Positions 57,589 through 64,000 of a stretch of DNA of 64,000 bases are shown in pieces. The notes below the pieces were generated by a model, which was not told where the DNA came from, ran no database searches, and saw only the letters and a list, made by a program, of their open reading frames with translations. Positions within the stretch are counted from its first letter, which is position 1, and every line of letters begins with the position of its first letter. Position numbers and translations under genes: made by a program. Source of the DNA: Photobacterium sp. GB-56 (lineage in GTDB: Bacteria > Pseudomonadota > Gammaproteobacteria > Enterobacterales > Vibrionaceae); the NCBI RefSeq assembly GCF_003026105.1, contig NZ_PYNW01000002.1:124001-188000 (forward strand), in the 5' to 3' direction.

Positions 57589-58668
57589 ATGCGTTTGGTA
57601 CTTAGCCGCTATTGGTTTTTCTGTCTTTTATTTTGTTGGTCTGTTGCGGCAAATAGTTTACAGCTTAATCCGACATATCAACAAAGCGCTAATCAGATCC
57701 GCCAAACCTTTGAGCCTCAGTTATATACATTGCCAGCCTATACAGCGGGGCATTATGGCTTACGTATGTATCGGCAGTCGTTAGATCCTAAATACGCAGC
57801 CGCGATATGGCAGGACATGGCGCGAGTTGCGAGTAACTTAAATCGCTATTCAACAGAAGTTGTGACACCTGAGCAAGTACAGCGATACAGTTTAGCGCGA
57901 TTAGCGAATTATAAAACATCACCTAAAGAGCGTAGCCAACGTCGATATAAAGCGACTCAAACGATGCCTGAATATGTATATTTAGGCGTTGGGTTGCTCG
58001 GCTCAATGGCGCGTGCCGATGAGTATGGATTAAAGCATCAAAATGATGCGCAATTAAGGCAGGTTCTTCGCCGTTATGATTTTAAAAAATATGTTACTGA
58101 TCCTGAAATGATCCAAGCGTGGGCAGCACAACTTGCAAATCAAGTCTATTGGTTAAGACAACTGGGTGAACAAGATGTGGTGAATGATTTCATTATTGCT
58201 TTTCGTGAAACTTATCCTGATAGTCAAGACAATCAATTATCTTCTCTGCAATACAGCAATAAAATTTATGGGTTAACGCATATTATTTTTGCGGCATCGA
58301 AATACTATCAATTACCGCTCCATGAAAAAGATCATCAATGGATTTTTGATTACTACCGCAAAAATATCGATAAGATTATTGCTGAAACGAAAGAGGATGT
58401 TATTGCAGAGGTCGGGATTAACTTTTTATTGGCAGGGTTAGAGGCAGATCCCGTAGTAGAGAAAACCCGCAAGGTGATTCAGCAAGCAATAAATCCTCAG
58501 CATGGAATGATCCCATCAGTAACGGGTGATATAGATTTAGTCTCTGGTGAGCACCGCAATGTACTTGCGATAATGTTACTCGATTGGAAAGAAACGCATT
58601 TAGCGCCGACGCTAAGCGACCATCCTCAAATGTTCAAGCATATACCGTATGGATTGATTGCAAAATAG
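57589..58668 (+). CDS. Exported protein, possibly DUF3541
   Basis: A 359-residue exported protein with a strong ribosome site (GGGGGAG 5 bases before the ATG). The signal peptide is about MRLVLSRYWFFCLLFCWSVA, with cleavage after AAN. The rest is almost entirely helical and rich in Tyr, Gln and Arg: NQIRQTFEPQLYTLPAYTAG, HYGLRMYRQSLDPKYAAAIW, and later IYGLTHIIFAASKYYQLP. It has the look of an alpha/alpha-barrel-like periplasmic protein. I believe it matches the Vibrionaceae family DUF3541, but this is from memory. It is monocistronic and convergent with the AMMECR1 gene. Confidence 0.7.
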   Translation: MRLVLSRYWFFCLLFCWSVAANSLQLNPTYQQSANQIRQTFEPQLYTLPAYTAGHYGLRMYRQSLDPKYAAAIWQDMARVASNLNRYSTEVVTPEQVQRYSLARLANYKTSPKERSQRRYKATQTMPEYVYLGVGLLGSMARADEYGLKHQNDAQLRQVLRRYDFKKYVTDPEMIQAWAAQLANQVYWLRQLGEQDVVNDFIIAFRETYPDSQDNQLSSLQYSNKIYGLTHIIFAASKYYQLPLHEKDHQWIFDYYRKNIDKIIAETKEDVIAEVGINFLLAGLEADPVVEKTRKVIQQAINPQHGMIPSVTGDIDLVSGEHRNVLAIMLLDWKETHLAPTLSDHPQMFKHIPYGLIAK

Positions 58669-58768
58669 CATAGGAAGGGTAAAGGTATATTTACGCATAA
58701 TAGAATTGATTGAGAATCAAACAATATCAATTAAATATTTTGACAAAGTACCGGAAAGGTTTGAATAA

Positions 58769-58797
58769 GCAAGCAACAGCAGTTACTGCTGCTTGCG
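58769..58797 (-). terminator. Terminator of the AMMECR1-type gene
   Basis: GCAAGCA-CAGCAGT pairs with ACTGCTGCTTGC with one bulged A. It lies just past the stop of the minus-strand gene; the T run is poor. Confidence 0.6.
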
Positions 58798-58804
58798 TAG
58801 GCTG

Positions 58805-59422
58805 TTAGAAATATTTACTACGAATTTTGGCGTATTTTTCTTTCAGTGCGCTAGTTGTGAAGGTTTTAACAACCATATTGGGTGACCAATAGCTTGGTGA
58901 CCACCCCGCTTTTTGTTTCAATTGCTGAATAAAATGATCTGGTGTGATCCCTTTTCTCCACGCACTTGGTAGCATTGTTGTTTGCGTGTAGCGATCAATT
59001 AATACAATACCTTGGCGATTGCTAGGTATTTGTAAGTGTTCGACTAAGGCCTGATGAGAGTGAATTGGCAACGTTTCAAGTGGCGATAATACTTCGATTT
59101 CGATTGTTAATTCATCAAGTTGTTCTTCAGAAAGAGGCATAAAGCGACGGTCTTCGTATGCACTAGCCACGGCTTTATTATGAACTTCTATGACTAATGG
59201 ACGCGAAGCAATAGTTGTCCCCATAGAGCCTTGCAATGCATTATTCACCTCTAAGGTAACAAAACATGCTGCATGTTGTTGCATCTTTCGCGTGTAATGA
59301 TTAAGCCGAGGTGCATTTATCGGACGATCAGAAAAATGGTCATGAATAGCATTGCGTGCAATATCCAGTAATTGAGTTAACTCACCTTTATTATATGTTT
59401 GTGGTGTAGCTATTATATCCAC
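58805..59422 (-). CDS. AMMECR1-domain protein with altered core motif
   Basis: A 205-residue protein starting at GTG with AAGGAG 6 bases upstream. It follows the AMMECR1 (AmmA) fold: an N-terminal helix, ACFVTLEVNNALQGSMGTT (about 52-70), VASAYEDRRFMPLSEEQLDE, LTIEIEVLSPLETLPI, GIVLIDRYTQTTMLPSAWRK, and a C-terminal helix with WSPSYWSP. In typical members the core is LRGCIG; here residues 63-68 read LQGSMG, so the conserved Arg and Cys are replaced. The usual partners, Memo and a radical-SAM protein, are absent nearby. The biochemical role of the family is not known. Loss of the Cys suggests a changed or lost activity. Confidence 0.82.
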   Translation of the reverse strand: MDIIATPQTYNKGELTQLLDIARNAIHDHFSDRPINAPRLNHYTRKMQQHAACFVTLEVNNALQGSMGTTIASRPLVIEVHNKAVASAYEDRRFMPLSEEQLDELTIEIEVLSPLETLPIHSHQALVEHLQIPSNRQGIVLIDRYTQTTMLPSAWRKGITPDHFIQQLKQKAGWSPSYWSPNMVVKTFTTSALKEKYAKIRSKYF

Positions 59423-59866
59423 AACTCTCTCCTTAACTCTGTAATGACAGAGCAGTTAAATTCCGTGATAAAAGCGATTTATTATTGTTCATTGGGCTGC
59501 TTTTGATTATCCGTTAGTGTTTGAATGCAAAAGGACTGACGAAACAGTTAACGGTAGTGAGGTAATTAATATCATCTATTTTCGATGAATGTTCAACATG
59601 TGAAAGGTTAAAATTTGTTAACTTTTCTATCGTTATTTTATTCAGTATTTGTATTTTAATTTCTTATAAAACAAATTGTTATATTTTATCTGTTGGAAAG
59701 GGGTTTTACTAATTGACTATCAATGAGTAATTGCGAATAGAAAGTGAACAGTGCAACTAAAATTAAATATTGTTTAGATCGTAAACAGGTGTGAAGTAGA
59801 TGTTTTACTATTAAGCAAGTTTCAATTATCTTGACCAACTTATCTTATAGAAGAAGTGGCATTGTG
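59423..59866. other. AMMECR1/glutaredoxin intergenic region
   Basis: 444 bases between divergent genes, among the most AT-rich parts of the window. AAAGGTTAA and TTAACTTTT near 59606-59629 can form a weak hairpin with G-T pairs. I see no convincing promoter, operator or gene. Confidence 0.4.
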
Positions 59867-60184
59867 ATGACTGAAGTAAAAAACCTAACAATCGAACAGC
59901 TTGAGCAATACGACAATTTAGTAATTACGCAGCCGAATTGTCCGTTTTGTGTGAAAGCAAAAGCACTACTTGATGAGCGTGGTATCGAGTATACAACACT
60001 TGTTTTAGGGCTAAATTTATCAAAATTAGTGATGGTTGATTTCATCGAACAAAAGGCAGGGCTAACGGTTCGTACTGTACCTCAAATTATTTTAGATGAT
60101 AAATATATTGGCGGTCATGACGATTTAGTCGCTTTTCTTGAGCGCCAAGTTGAAGCAACTGAGTTTGATGATTTTGAATTATAA
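59867..60184 (+). CDS. Glutaredoxin
   Basis: A 105-residue glutaredoxin, starting at the ATG at 59867 (MTEVKNLTIEQLEQYDN); the open frame extends 12 codons further up but those residues do not fit the fold. The redox site is QPNCPFCVKAKALLDERGI (CPFC), followed by TVRTVPQIILDDKYIGGHDD, which has the cis-Pro and the GG-H/D glutathione-binding part. It ends in a short acidic tail (EATEFDDFEL). As a dithiol glutaredoxin it should reduce protein disulphides or ribonucleotide reductase with glutathione in the cytoplasm. The segment between the two motifs (LVLGLNLSKLVMVDFIEQKAG) is longer than in E. coli Grx3. A hairpin terminator follows. Confidence 0.9.
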   Translation: MTEVKNLTIEQLEQYDNLVITQPNCPFCVKAKALLDERGIEYTTLVLGLNLSKLVMVDFIEQKAGLTVRTVPQIILDDKYIGGHDDLVAFLERQVEATEFDDFEL

Positions 60185-60186
60185 AA

Positions 60187-60208
60187 ATGGGCTGAAAAGC
60201 CCTTTTTT
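60187..60208 (+). terminator. Glutaredoxin terminator
   Basis: GGGCT pairs with AGCCC around a GAAA loop, followed by six T, 5 bases past the stop. Confidence 0.9.
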
Positions 60209-60242
60209 ATATCTATTAATAGTACATGTATGAGCTGATCTT

Positions 60243-60449
60243 ATGAAACTCGATTTTTCTCAATTAAACAAACAGGCCAAACAATCGTTTGGTGACCAAC
60301 AAGCTATTATTAAAAAAGTGATGCAAGGTAAAGTAGTTAACTGTAAAGAATGTGATCAATCATTATTCTTAGTTCCACCTGAAAAAAGCGAACAACCAGG
60401 GATTGCATGTAAAAAAGGCTGTACTCATATTCATTTAGATTTCGCCTAG
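60243..60449 (+). CDS. Small four-cysteine (zinc-ribbon-like) protein
   Basis: A 68-residue protein. Cys34 and Cys37 (NCKEC) and Cys56 and Cys60 (CKKGC), 18 residues apart, look like a small zinc-binding knuckle pair, with CTHIHLDFA at the end. The N-terminal half is helical and charged (QLNKQAKQSFGDQQAIIKKV). It starts 58 bases after the glutaredoxin terminator on the same strand. I do not recognise a named family. The non-random Cys pattern supports it being real. Confidence 0.65.
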   Translation: MKLDFSQLNKQAKQSFGDQQAIIKKVMQGKVVNCKECDQSLFLVPPEKSEQPGIACKKGCTHIHLDFA

Positions 60450-60999
60450 TTAAGGGGATATTTTAATTGTAGGGTGTATAAAAAAGCACCATTGAATTGT
60501 TTTTTTTAGATAAGTATTCCCACATTACTGATAACGAGTGTTACGGAGTTGCACACTATTTCTGGCAAATCGGCATTCTCAATTTCTATTTTTATATTGC
60601 TAGTTAATGCAGTGATTAATAATAAAAAGCTATTTACGGAAGTGAGATAACTTTGATAGCTGATAATTTTATAAATTTAAGCTTAAGTTATAACATCATG
60701 AATTAAAGTATAAAAATAACTACGATGATAAAATTATATTTATCAGCCAACGATAAAAAAACAGTCTAAAGTTGATAGGGTAGTAGTTAGAGTACAATGA
60801 AAAGCATTATTAATTTTACACACTGATATCATTATTTTTTATGGGATATGGTGTTTTTTATAACAAATGAATTGTTTTTAGACGATTAAGCCATCTATTG
60901 ACAGTTATTATGATGAAATGGTTATATATTGCCGCTCAGATTTTATTTACAGGACTAAGTATTGATGGTTTGAGTTGTAATCATAACGGGACTTTATAA
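60450..60999. other. Long AT-rich region upstream of the BCCT gene
   Basis: 550 bases with no open frame of note. It holds a good promoter candidate near its right end and several A/T tracts that might be bent DNA. Long upstream regions are common for osmotically controlled betaine carriers, but I see no recognised regulator site. Confidence 0.5.
60898..60928 (+). promoter_or_regulatory. Candidate promoter of the BCCT gene
   Basis: A perfect -35 TTGACA (60898-60903) is followed after 19 bases by TATATA (60923-60928). The spacing is 2 bases longer than optimal. Its start would give a leader of about 65 bases. Osmotic promoters often have poor spacing, but this is only suggestive. Confidence 0.45.
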
Positions 61000-62574
61000 A
61001 TGAGTAAGCACGATAAATATAGTATTCATAATACCGACTATACAATTGGACAAGATAATGTCCAAAAATGGGGCTTTGATGTCCATAATGCGGTATTTGG
61101 TGTTAGTGCAGGATTAATTGTTCTCTTTTTAGCAGCAATTCTTATCAGCGATCCTGCAACAGCAAAAGCAGCGTTAGATAGTGTTAAAAATGCTATCGTA
61201 AATAAATTCGATACCATGTTTCTTTTGGCGGGAAACTTTTTTGTTATTTTTTGTTTAGGACTCATCATTTCTCCTTACGGCCGTATCCGTTTGGGCGGGA
61301 AAGACGCAGAAGCTGAACATTCCACCATGTCTTGGTTAGCGATGCTCTTTGCTGCGGGTATGGGGATTGGTTTAATGTTTTGGAGTGTTGCTGAGCCTGC
61401 CGCGTATTATACCGGATGGGGTGGTTCAACACCGCTAAGTGTGACCCCTGAAACGCCAGAGGCCTTTAAAGTCGCGATGGGTGCAACTATGTACCATTGG
61501 GGTTTACATCCATGGGCTATTTACGGTGTTGTTGCGCTTTCAATGGCATTTTTTGCTTATAATAAAGGTTTACCTCTTTCTATTCGTTCGGTGTTTTATC
61601 CTATCCTTGGCGATCGTACTTGGGGTTGGGCTGGGCATATCATTGATATCCTTGCTGTGCTTGCAACATTATTTGGTTTAGCAACATCACTAGGACTAGG
61701 GGCTCAGCAAGCAGCAAGTGGTATTAACCATGTATTTGGTACTCATGGTGGCTTGGGGTTACAAATTGGTATTATTATCGGTGTAACAATCATTACCATA
61801 TATTCTGTTGCTCAAGGCATTGATTCCGGTGTTAAGTTATTAAGTAACATTAACATGTTAGTCGCCCTGACCTTATTAGTGTTTGTCGGTGCTGTTGGTT
61901 TCTCTGTGTCTATGCATACGATCCCAACGACGATTGTGGGTTACGTAGAAAACTTTATTCCATTAAGTAACCCATTTGGTCGAACAGATCAGGCTTGGCT
62001 TCATGGTTGGACTGTAGTGTACTGGGCGTGGTGGATTTCATGGTCTCCATTTGTAGGTTCATTTATTGCTCGTATCTCAAAAGGTCGAACTATCCGTGAA
62101 TTCTTAATTGCTGTCTTGATTGTGCCTACCGTGGTTACCACTGTTTGGATGTCAGTATTCGGCGGTCAAGCAATTCACCAAGTGATGGATGGCATTGGAT
62201 CTTTAGGTAAAAATGGTATTACTGAAGTTTCACTTGCTATGTTCCAAATGTTTGATGCCTTACCACTCGGTACTATCTTATCTTTTATTGGTATTTGTTT
62301 AGTTTTAGTTTTCTTTATTACTTCTTCAGACTCAGGTTCTCTGGTTATCGATAGTATTACTGCAGGTGGTAAAGTTGATAATCCAGTAACGCAACGTGTA
62401 TTTTGGGCTATTATAGAAGGTTTAATTGCGATTGCATTGTTGTGGGTAGGAGGTACCCAAGCAATTCAAGCGCTTCAAGCGGGTACCATTTCAACGGCAC
62501 TTCCGTTTACCATTATATTGTTGCTGATGTGTGTCAGCTTAATGCTTGGCTTTAGAACCGAAAAGTACAAGTAA
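61000..62574 (+). CDS. BCCT-family (betaine/carnitine/choline) transporter
   Basis: A 524-residue membrane protein of the BCCT family with 12 predicted helices. Typical blocks are FAAGMGIGLMFWSVAEPAAY (about 124-143, with GMGIG in the glycine-rich stretch of helix 3), MYHWGLHPWAIYGVVALSMA, and the family signature WTVVYWAWWISWSPFVGSFI (about 336-355), whose Trp box binds the quaternary ammonium group. Then comes FITSSDSGSLVIDSITAGG. It imports glycine betaine, choline or carnitine with sodium or protons, most likely as an osmoprotectant. The N- and C-terminal tails are short, so there is no long BetP-like sensor domain. The substrate is not decided by sequence. Confidence 0.94.
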   Translation: MSKHDKYSIHNTDYTIGQDNVQKWGFDVHNAVFGVSAGLIVLFLAAILISDPATAKAALDSVKNAIVNKFDTMFLLAGNFFVIFCLGLIISPYGRIRLGGKDAEAEHSTMSWLAMLFAAGMGIGLMFWSVAEPAAYYTGWGGSTPLSVTPETPEAFKVAMGATMYHWGLHPWAIYGVVALSMAFFAYNKGLPLSIRSVFYPILGDRTWGWAGHIIDILAVLATLFGLATSLGLGAQQAASGINHVFGTHGGLGLQIGIIIGVTIITIYSVAQGIDSGVKLLSNINMLVALTLLVFVGAVGFSVSMHTIPTTIVGYVENFIPLSNPFGRTDQAWLHGWTVVYWAWWISWSPFVGSFIARISKGRTIREFLIAVLIVPTVVTTVWMSVFGGQAIHQVMDGIGSLGKNGITEVSLAMFQMFDALPLGTILSFIGICLVLVFFITSSDSGSLVIDSITAGGKVDNPVTQRVFWAIIEGLIAIALLWVGGTQAIQALQAGTISTALPFTIILLLMCVSLMLGFRTEKYK

Positions 62575-62606
62575 TTATCAAGGGTGATTTAGCCTAAAAT
62601 GGTAAT

Positions 62607-62640
62607 AAAAACCGCAGTGTTCATACTGCGGTTTTTTTTT
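62607..62640 (+). terminator. BCCT gene terminator (bidirectional)
   Basis: AAAACCGCAGT pairs with ACTGCGGTTTT around a 6-base loop, followed by nine T. It touches the stop codon of the convergent exonuclease gene and probably serves both. Confidence 0.93.
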
Positions 62641-63388
62641 ATTCCCAAATTTGCTCAATTGGCGTATCGGGGGGGAAGTGATATGCGATTTGAGCTTGTA
62701 ATAGCTCAGCTGTCGCTAAGGCATCTGTTAACGCGTGATGAGGTTGGTAAGCGGGTAATCCATATCGAATTCTACATTTCCCTAATCGAACTGAACCTGG
62801 CTTTTTCCCTTTTAATCTCGCCCAAATACTACTGTATTGCTGGTTTTGGATAAATGATTCAAGCGCTAAAGTATCAACAACAGGAAACTGGATACCTTCG
62901 TTTAATCGCACTCGTAATGCCTTATCCATAAACTGTCGTTCGATGGCTTTGTAATGCACCACTACGACTTTACCTGCTAAAGAATCTAATACCGCTTCTA
63001 AAATTCGACGTATATCTGGCGCCGTTTGTACATCTGAGTGTGTAATACCATGAATGATGACGGAGTCTTCATCTAGTTTTGCTTTTGGCTTTACCACCCA
63101 ATGCTGTGATTGTCTGCAATAAATACGATTGATGGTGAAGGGAACAAGCCCGACACTAATAATGTCATCTTTGTTAGCATTGAGCCCTGTTGTTTCAAAA
63201 TCTAAAGCAACAAATTCAATGTCCTTTAATGGGGTATCACCACTAAAAATACCATGTTGATAATATTGTTTAATTCGTTGGTCTTTAGCATCATGGGCAA
63301 GTTCCGCAAACTTTGTTTGCCAATCCACTATCGGAGTATTACGAATGAAGTGGGTTGATGATGTTTTTTTGAATACTTCTCTAAACAT
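62639..63388 (-). CDS. DnaQ-like DEDDh 3'-5' exonuclease
   Basis: A 249-residue protein of the DNA polymerase III epsilon superfamily. ExoI is VALDFETTGLNANKDDIISV (about 58-77) with the Asp-Glu pair, ExoII lies around VVVVHYKAIERQFMDKAL, and ExoIII is HHALTDALATAELLQAQIA with HxxxxD. All catalytic residues are present. About 45 residues before ExoI are specific to this subfamily. It starts 12 bases behind the DUF294-type gene, with AAGGGTGAG upstream, so the two form an operon. This pairing of a DUF294/CBS protein and a DnaQ-like exonuclease is common in gammaproteobacteria. Its real substrate is unknown. Confidence 0.9.
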   Translation of the reverse strand: MFREVFKKTSSTHFIRNTPIVDWQTKFAELAHDAKDQRIKQYYQHGIFSGDTPLKDIEFVALDFETTGLNANKDDIISVGLVPFTINRIYCRQSQHWVVKPKAKLDEDSVIIHGITHSDVQTAPDIRRILEAVLDSLAGKVVVVHYKAIERQFMDKALRVRLNEGIQFPVVDTLALESFIQNQQYSSIWARLKGKKPGSVRLGKCRIRYGLPAYQPHHALTDALATAELLQAQIAYHFPPDTPIEQIWE

Positions 63389-63400
63389 GCTTTCTCACCC

Positions 63401-64000
63401 TTATCGTGTTGCTTGATAGCGATATTTCACGAAGTTTTGGGCTTTACTTAAAATTTGAAAAGCATCTTTAAGATTACGGCGTTCAAAATCGGACATATTT
63501 TCAGGCTCAATACTATTATCAGGCTCTTGCCCTTCTTCAACATCCAACGCTTGATGGCGAATACGGACTAATGAAATATATTCCATGGCATCGCGAAGAT
63601 CTTGAGCCCGTCCAGGTGGTAAAATTCCACTTTCAATAATATCGTCCAAACGTTCGAGCGAATTTTGTGAACGTGAACCTACCGCAAGGGCATGGACACG
63701 AATCAAATCTGCTAATGGCGCTGTACCACGACGTTTTAGATTAATCGAGTTATTATGACGTCCATCTTTTTCCATTACGAAATCTTTAAAGAAGCCTAAT
63801 GGTGGCGTGCGATTGATTGCGTTGCGTGCAAGGCAAGCTAAAAAGCGAGGGCTGTTACGGGCACGACGAACAATAAAACCATTAAGTTGTTTAGCCCAAC
63901 GTAATCTGCCCCAAACACCGCCTAAGTCAAAAAAGATAGAGCTATTTAATAACGCTTGAGGTTTTGGATTATCAATCCAATCAGCAAAACATTGTTCCCA
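63401..64000 (-). CDS. DUF294/CBS nucleotidyltransferase-like protein, C-terminal part
   Basis: The open frame continues past the ATG at 63775 to the window edge without a stop, so this is the 3' part (199 residues) of a larger gene. The visible part includes WIDNPKPQALLNSSIFFDLG and LRWAKQLNGFIVRRARNSPR, then INRTPPLGFFKDFVMEKDGR, and helices rich in Arg and Asp down to the end. That fits the putative nucleotidyltransferase and C-terminal region (DUF294 and DUF294_C) of proteins with N-terminal cyclic-nucleotide-binding and CBS domains, which lie outside. The function is thought to be signalling. It is cotranscribed with the exonuclease gene. Confidence 0.82.
   Translation of the reverse strand, partial: WEQCFADWIDNPKPQALLNSSIFFDLGGVWGRLRWAKQLNGFIVRRARNSPRFLACLARNAINRTPPLGFFKDFVMEKDGRHNNSINLKRRGTAPLADLIRVHALAVGSRSQNSLERLDDIIESGILPPGRAQDLRDAMEYISLVRIRHQALDVEEGQEPDNSIEPENMSDFERRNLKDAFQILSKAQNFVKYRYQATR

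Overview
The window looks like a chromosomal segment of a marine gammaproteobacterium of the Vibrionaceae, most likely Photobacterium, with Vibrio or Aliivibrio as alternatives. The reasons are the AT-rich sequence, a VC1899-type DUF1887 protein, a TMAO respiration set with TorT/TorS, a stand-alone EF-G, a complete glpF-glpK-glpR-glpD block, a BCCT transporter and a giant LapA-type adhesin. I see no rRNA, tRNA, CRISPR array, integrase or insertion sequence. Both ends cut through genes.

Layout. 1-1.4 kb: 5' part of a CARF/nuclease-type DUF1887 gene and a LysE/RhtB exporter. 1.7-14.8 kb: one 4371-residue type I secreted adhesin. 14.9-19.2 kb: a small protein, a U32 (RlhA-like) RNA-modification-type protein, a GNAT acetyltransferase, and a two-gene unit for a lipoprotein and a secreted protein. 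19.6-23.7 kb: an RND efflux pair. 23.9-28.3 kb: divergent TMAO reductase (with a fused haem domain) and pentahaem cytochrome TorC. 28.6-33.3 kb: yccS and helD. 33.4-38.5 kb: the glycerol regulon on the minus strand. 38.8-40.4 kb: a zinc-free MDR oxidoreductase and methylglyoxal synthase. 40.6-44.8 kb: divergent torT and torS. 45.2-54.3 kb: EF-G, an S4 RNA-binding protein, an M15 peptidase, a multi-rhodanese protein, an amidohydrolase lipoprotein and an LprI/META protein. 54.4-60.5 kb: Nudix, mobB, an exonuclease-like protein, an EEP-family protein, a secreted protein, an AMMECR1 protein, glutaredoxin and a small Cys protein. 61-64 kb: BCCT transporter, a DEDDh exonuclease and the 3' part of a DUF294-type gene.

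How parts fit together. The TMAO theme is spread over the window: sensor (torT/torS), electron donor (torC), terminal reductase, and mobB for the molybdenum cofactor, with a BCCT carrier for betaine-type osmolytes. The cognate regulator torR and the chaperone torD are not in the window. The glp genes take up glycerol (GlpF), phosphorylate it (GlpK) and oxidise it to DHAP (GlpD) under GlpR. mgsA, 1.5 kb away, is the DHAP overflow enzyme.

The most notable observations are the C-terminal haem domain shared by the TMAO reductase and TorC, the five-domain super-repeat inside the giant adhesin, the adhesin's LapG-type TAAG site without a secretion system nearby, an AMMECR1 protein lacking the family's hallmark Cys motif, and a CARF-family protein with no CRISPR locus in sight.
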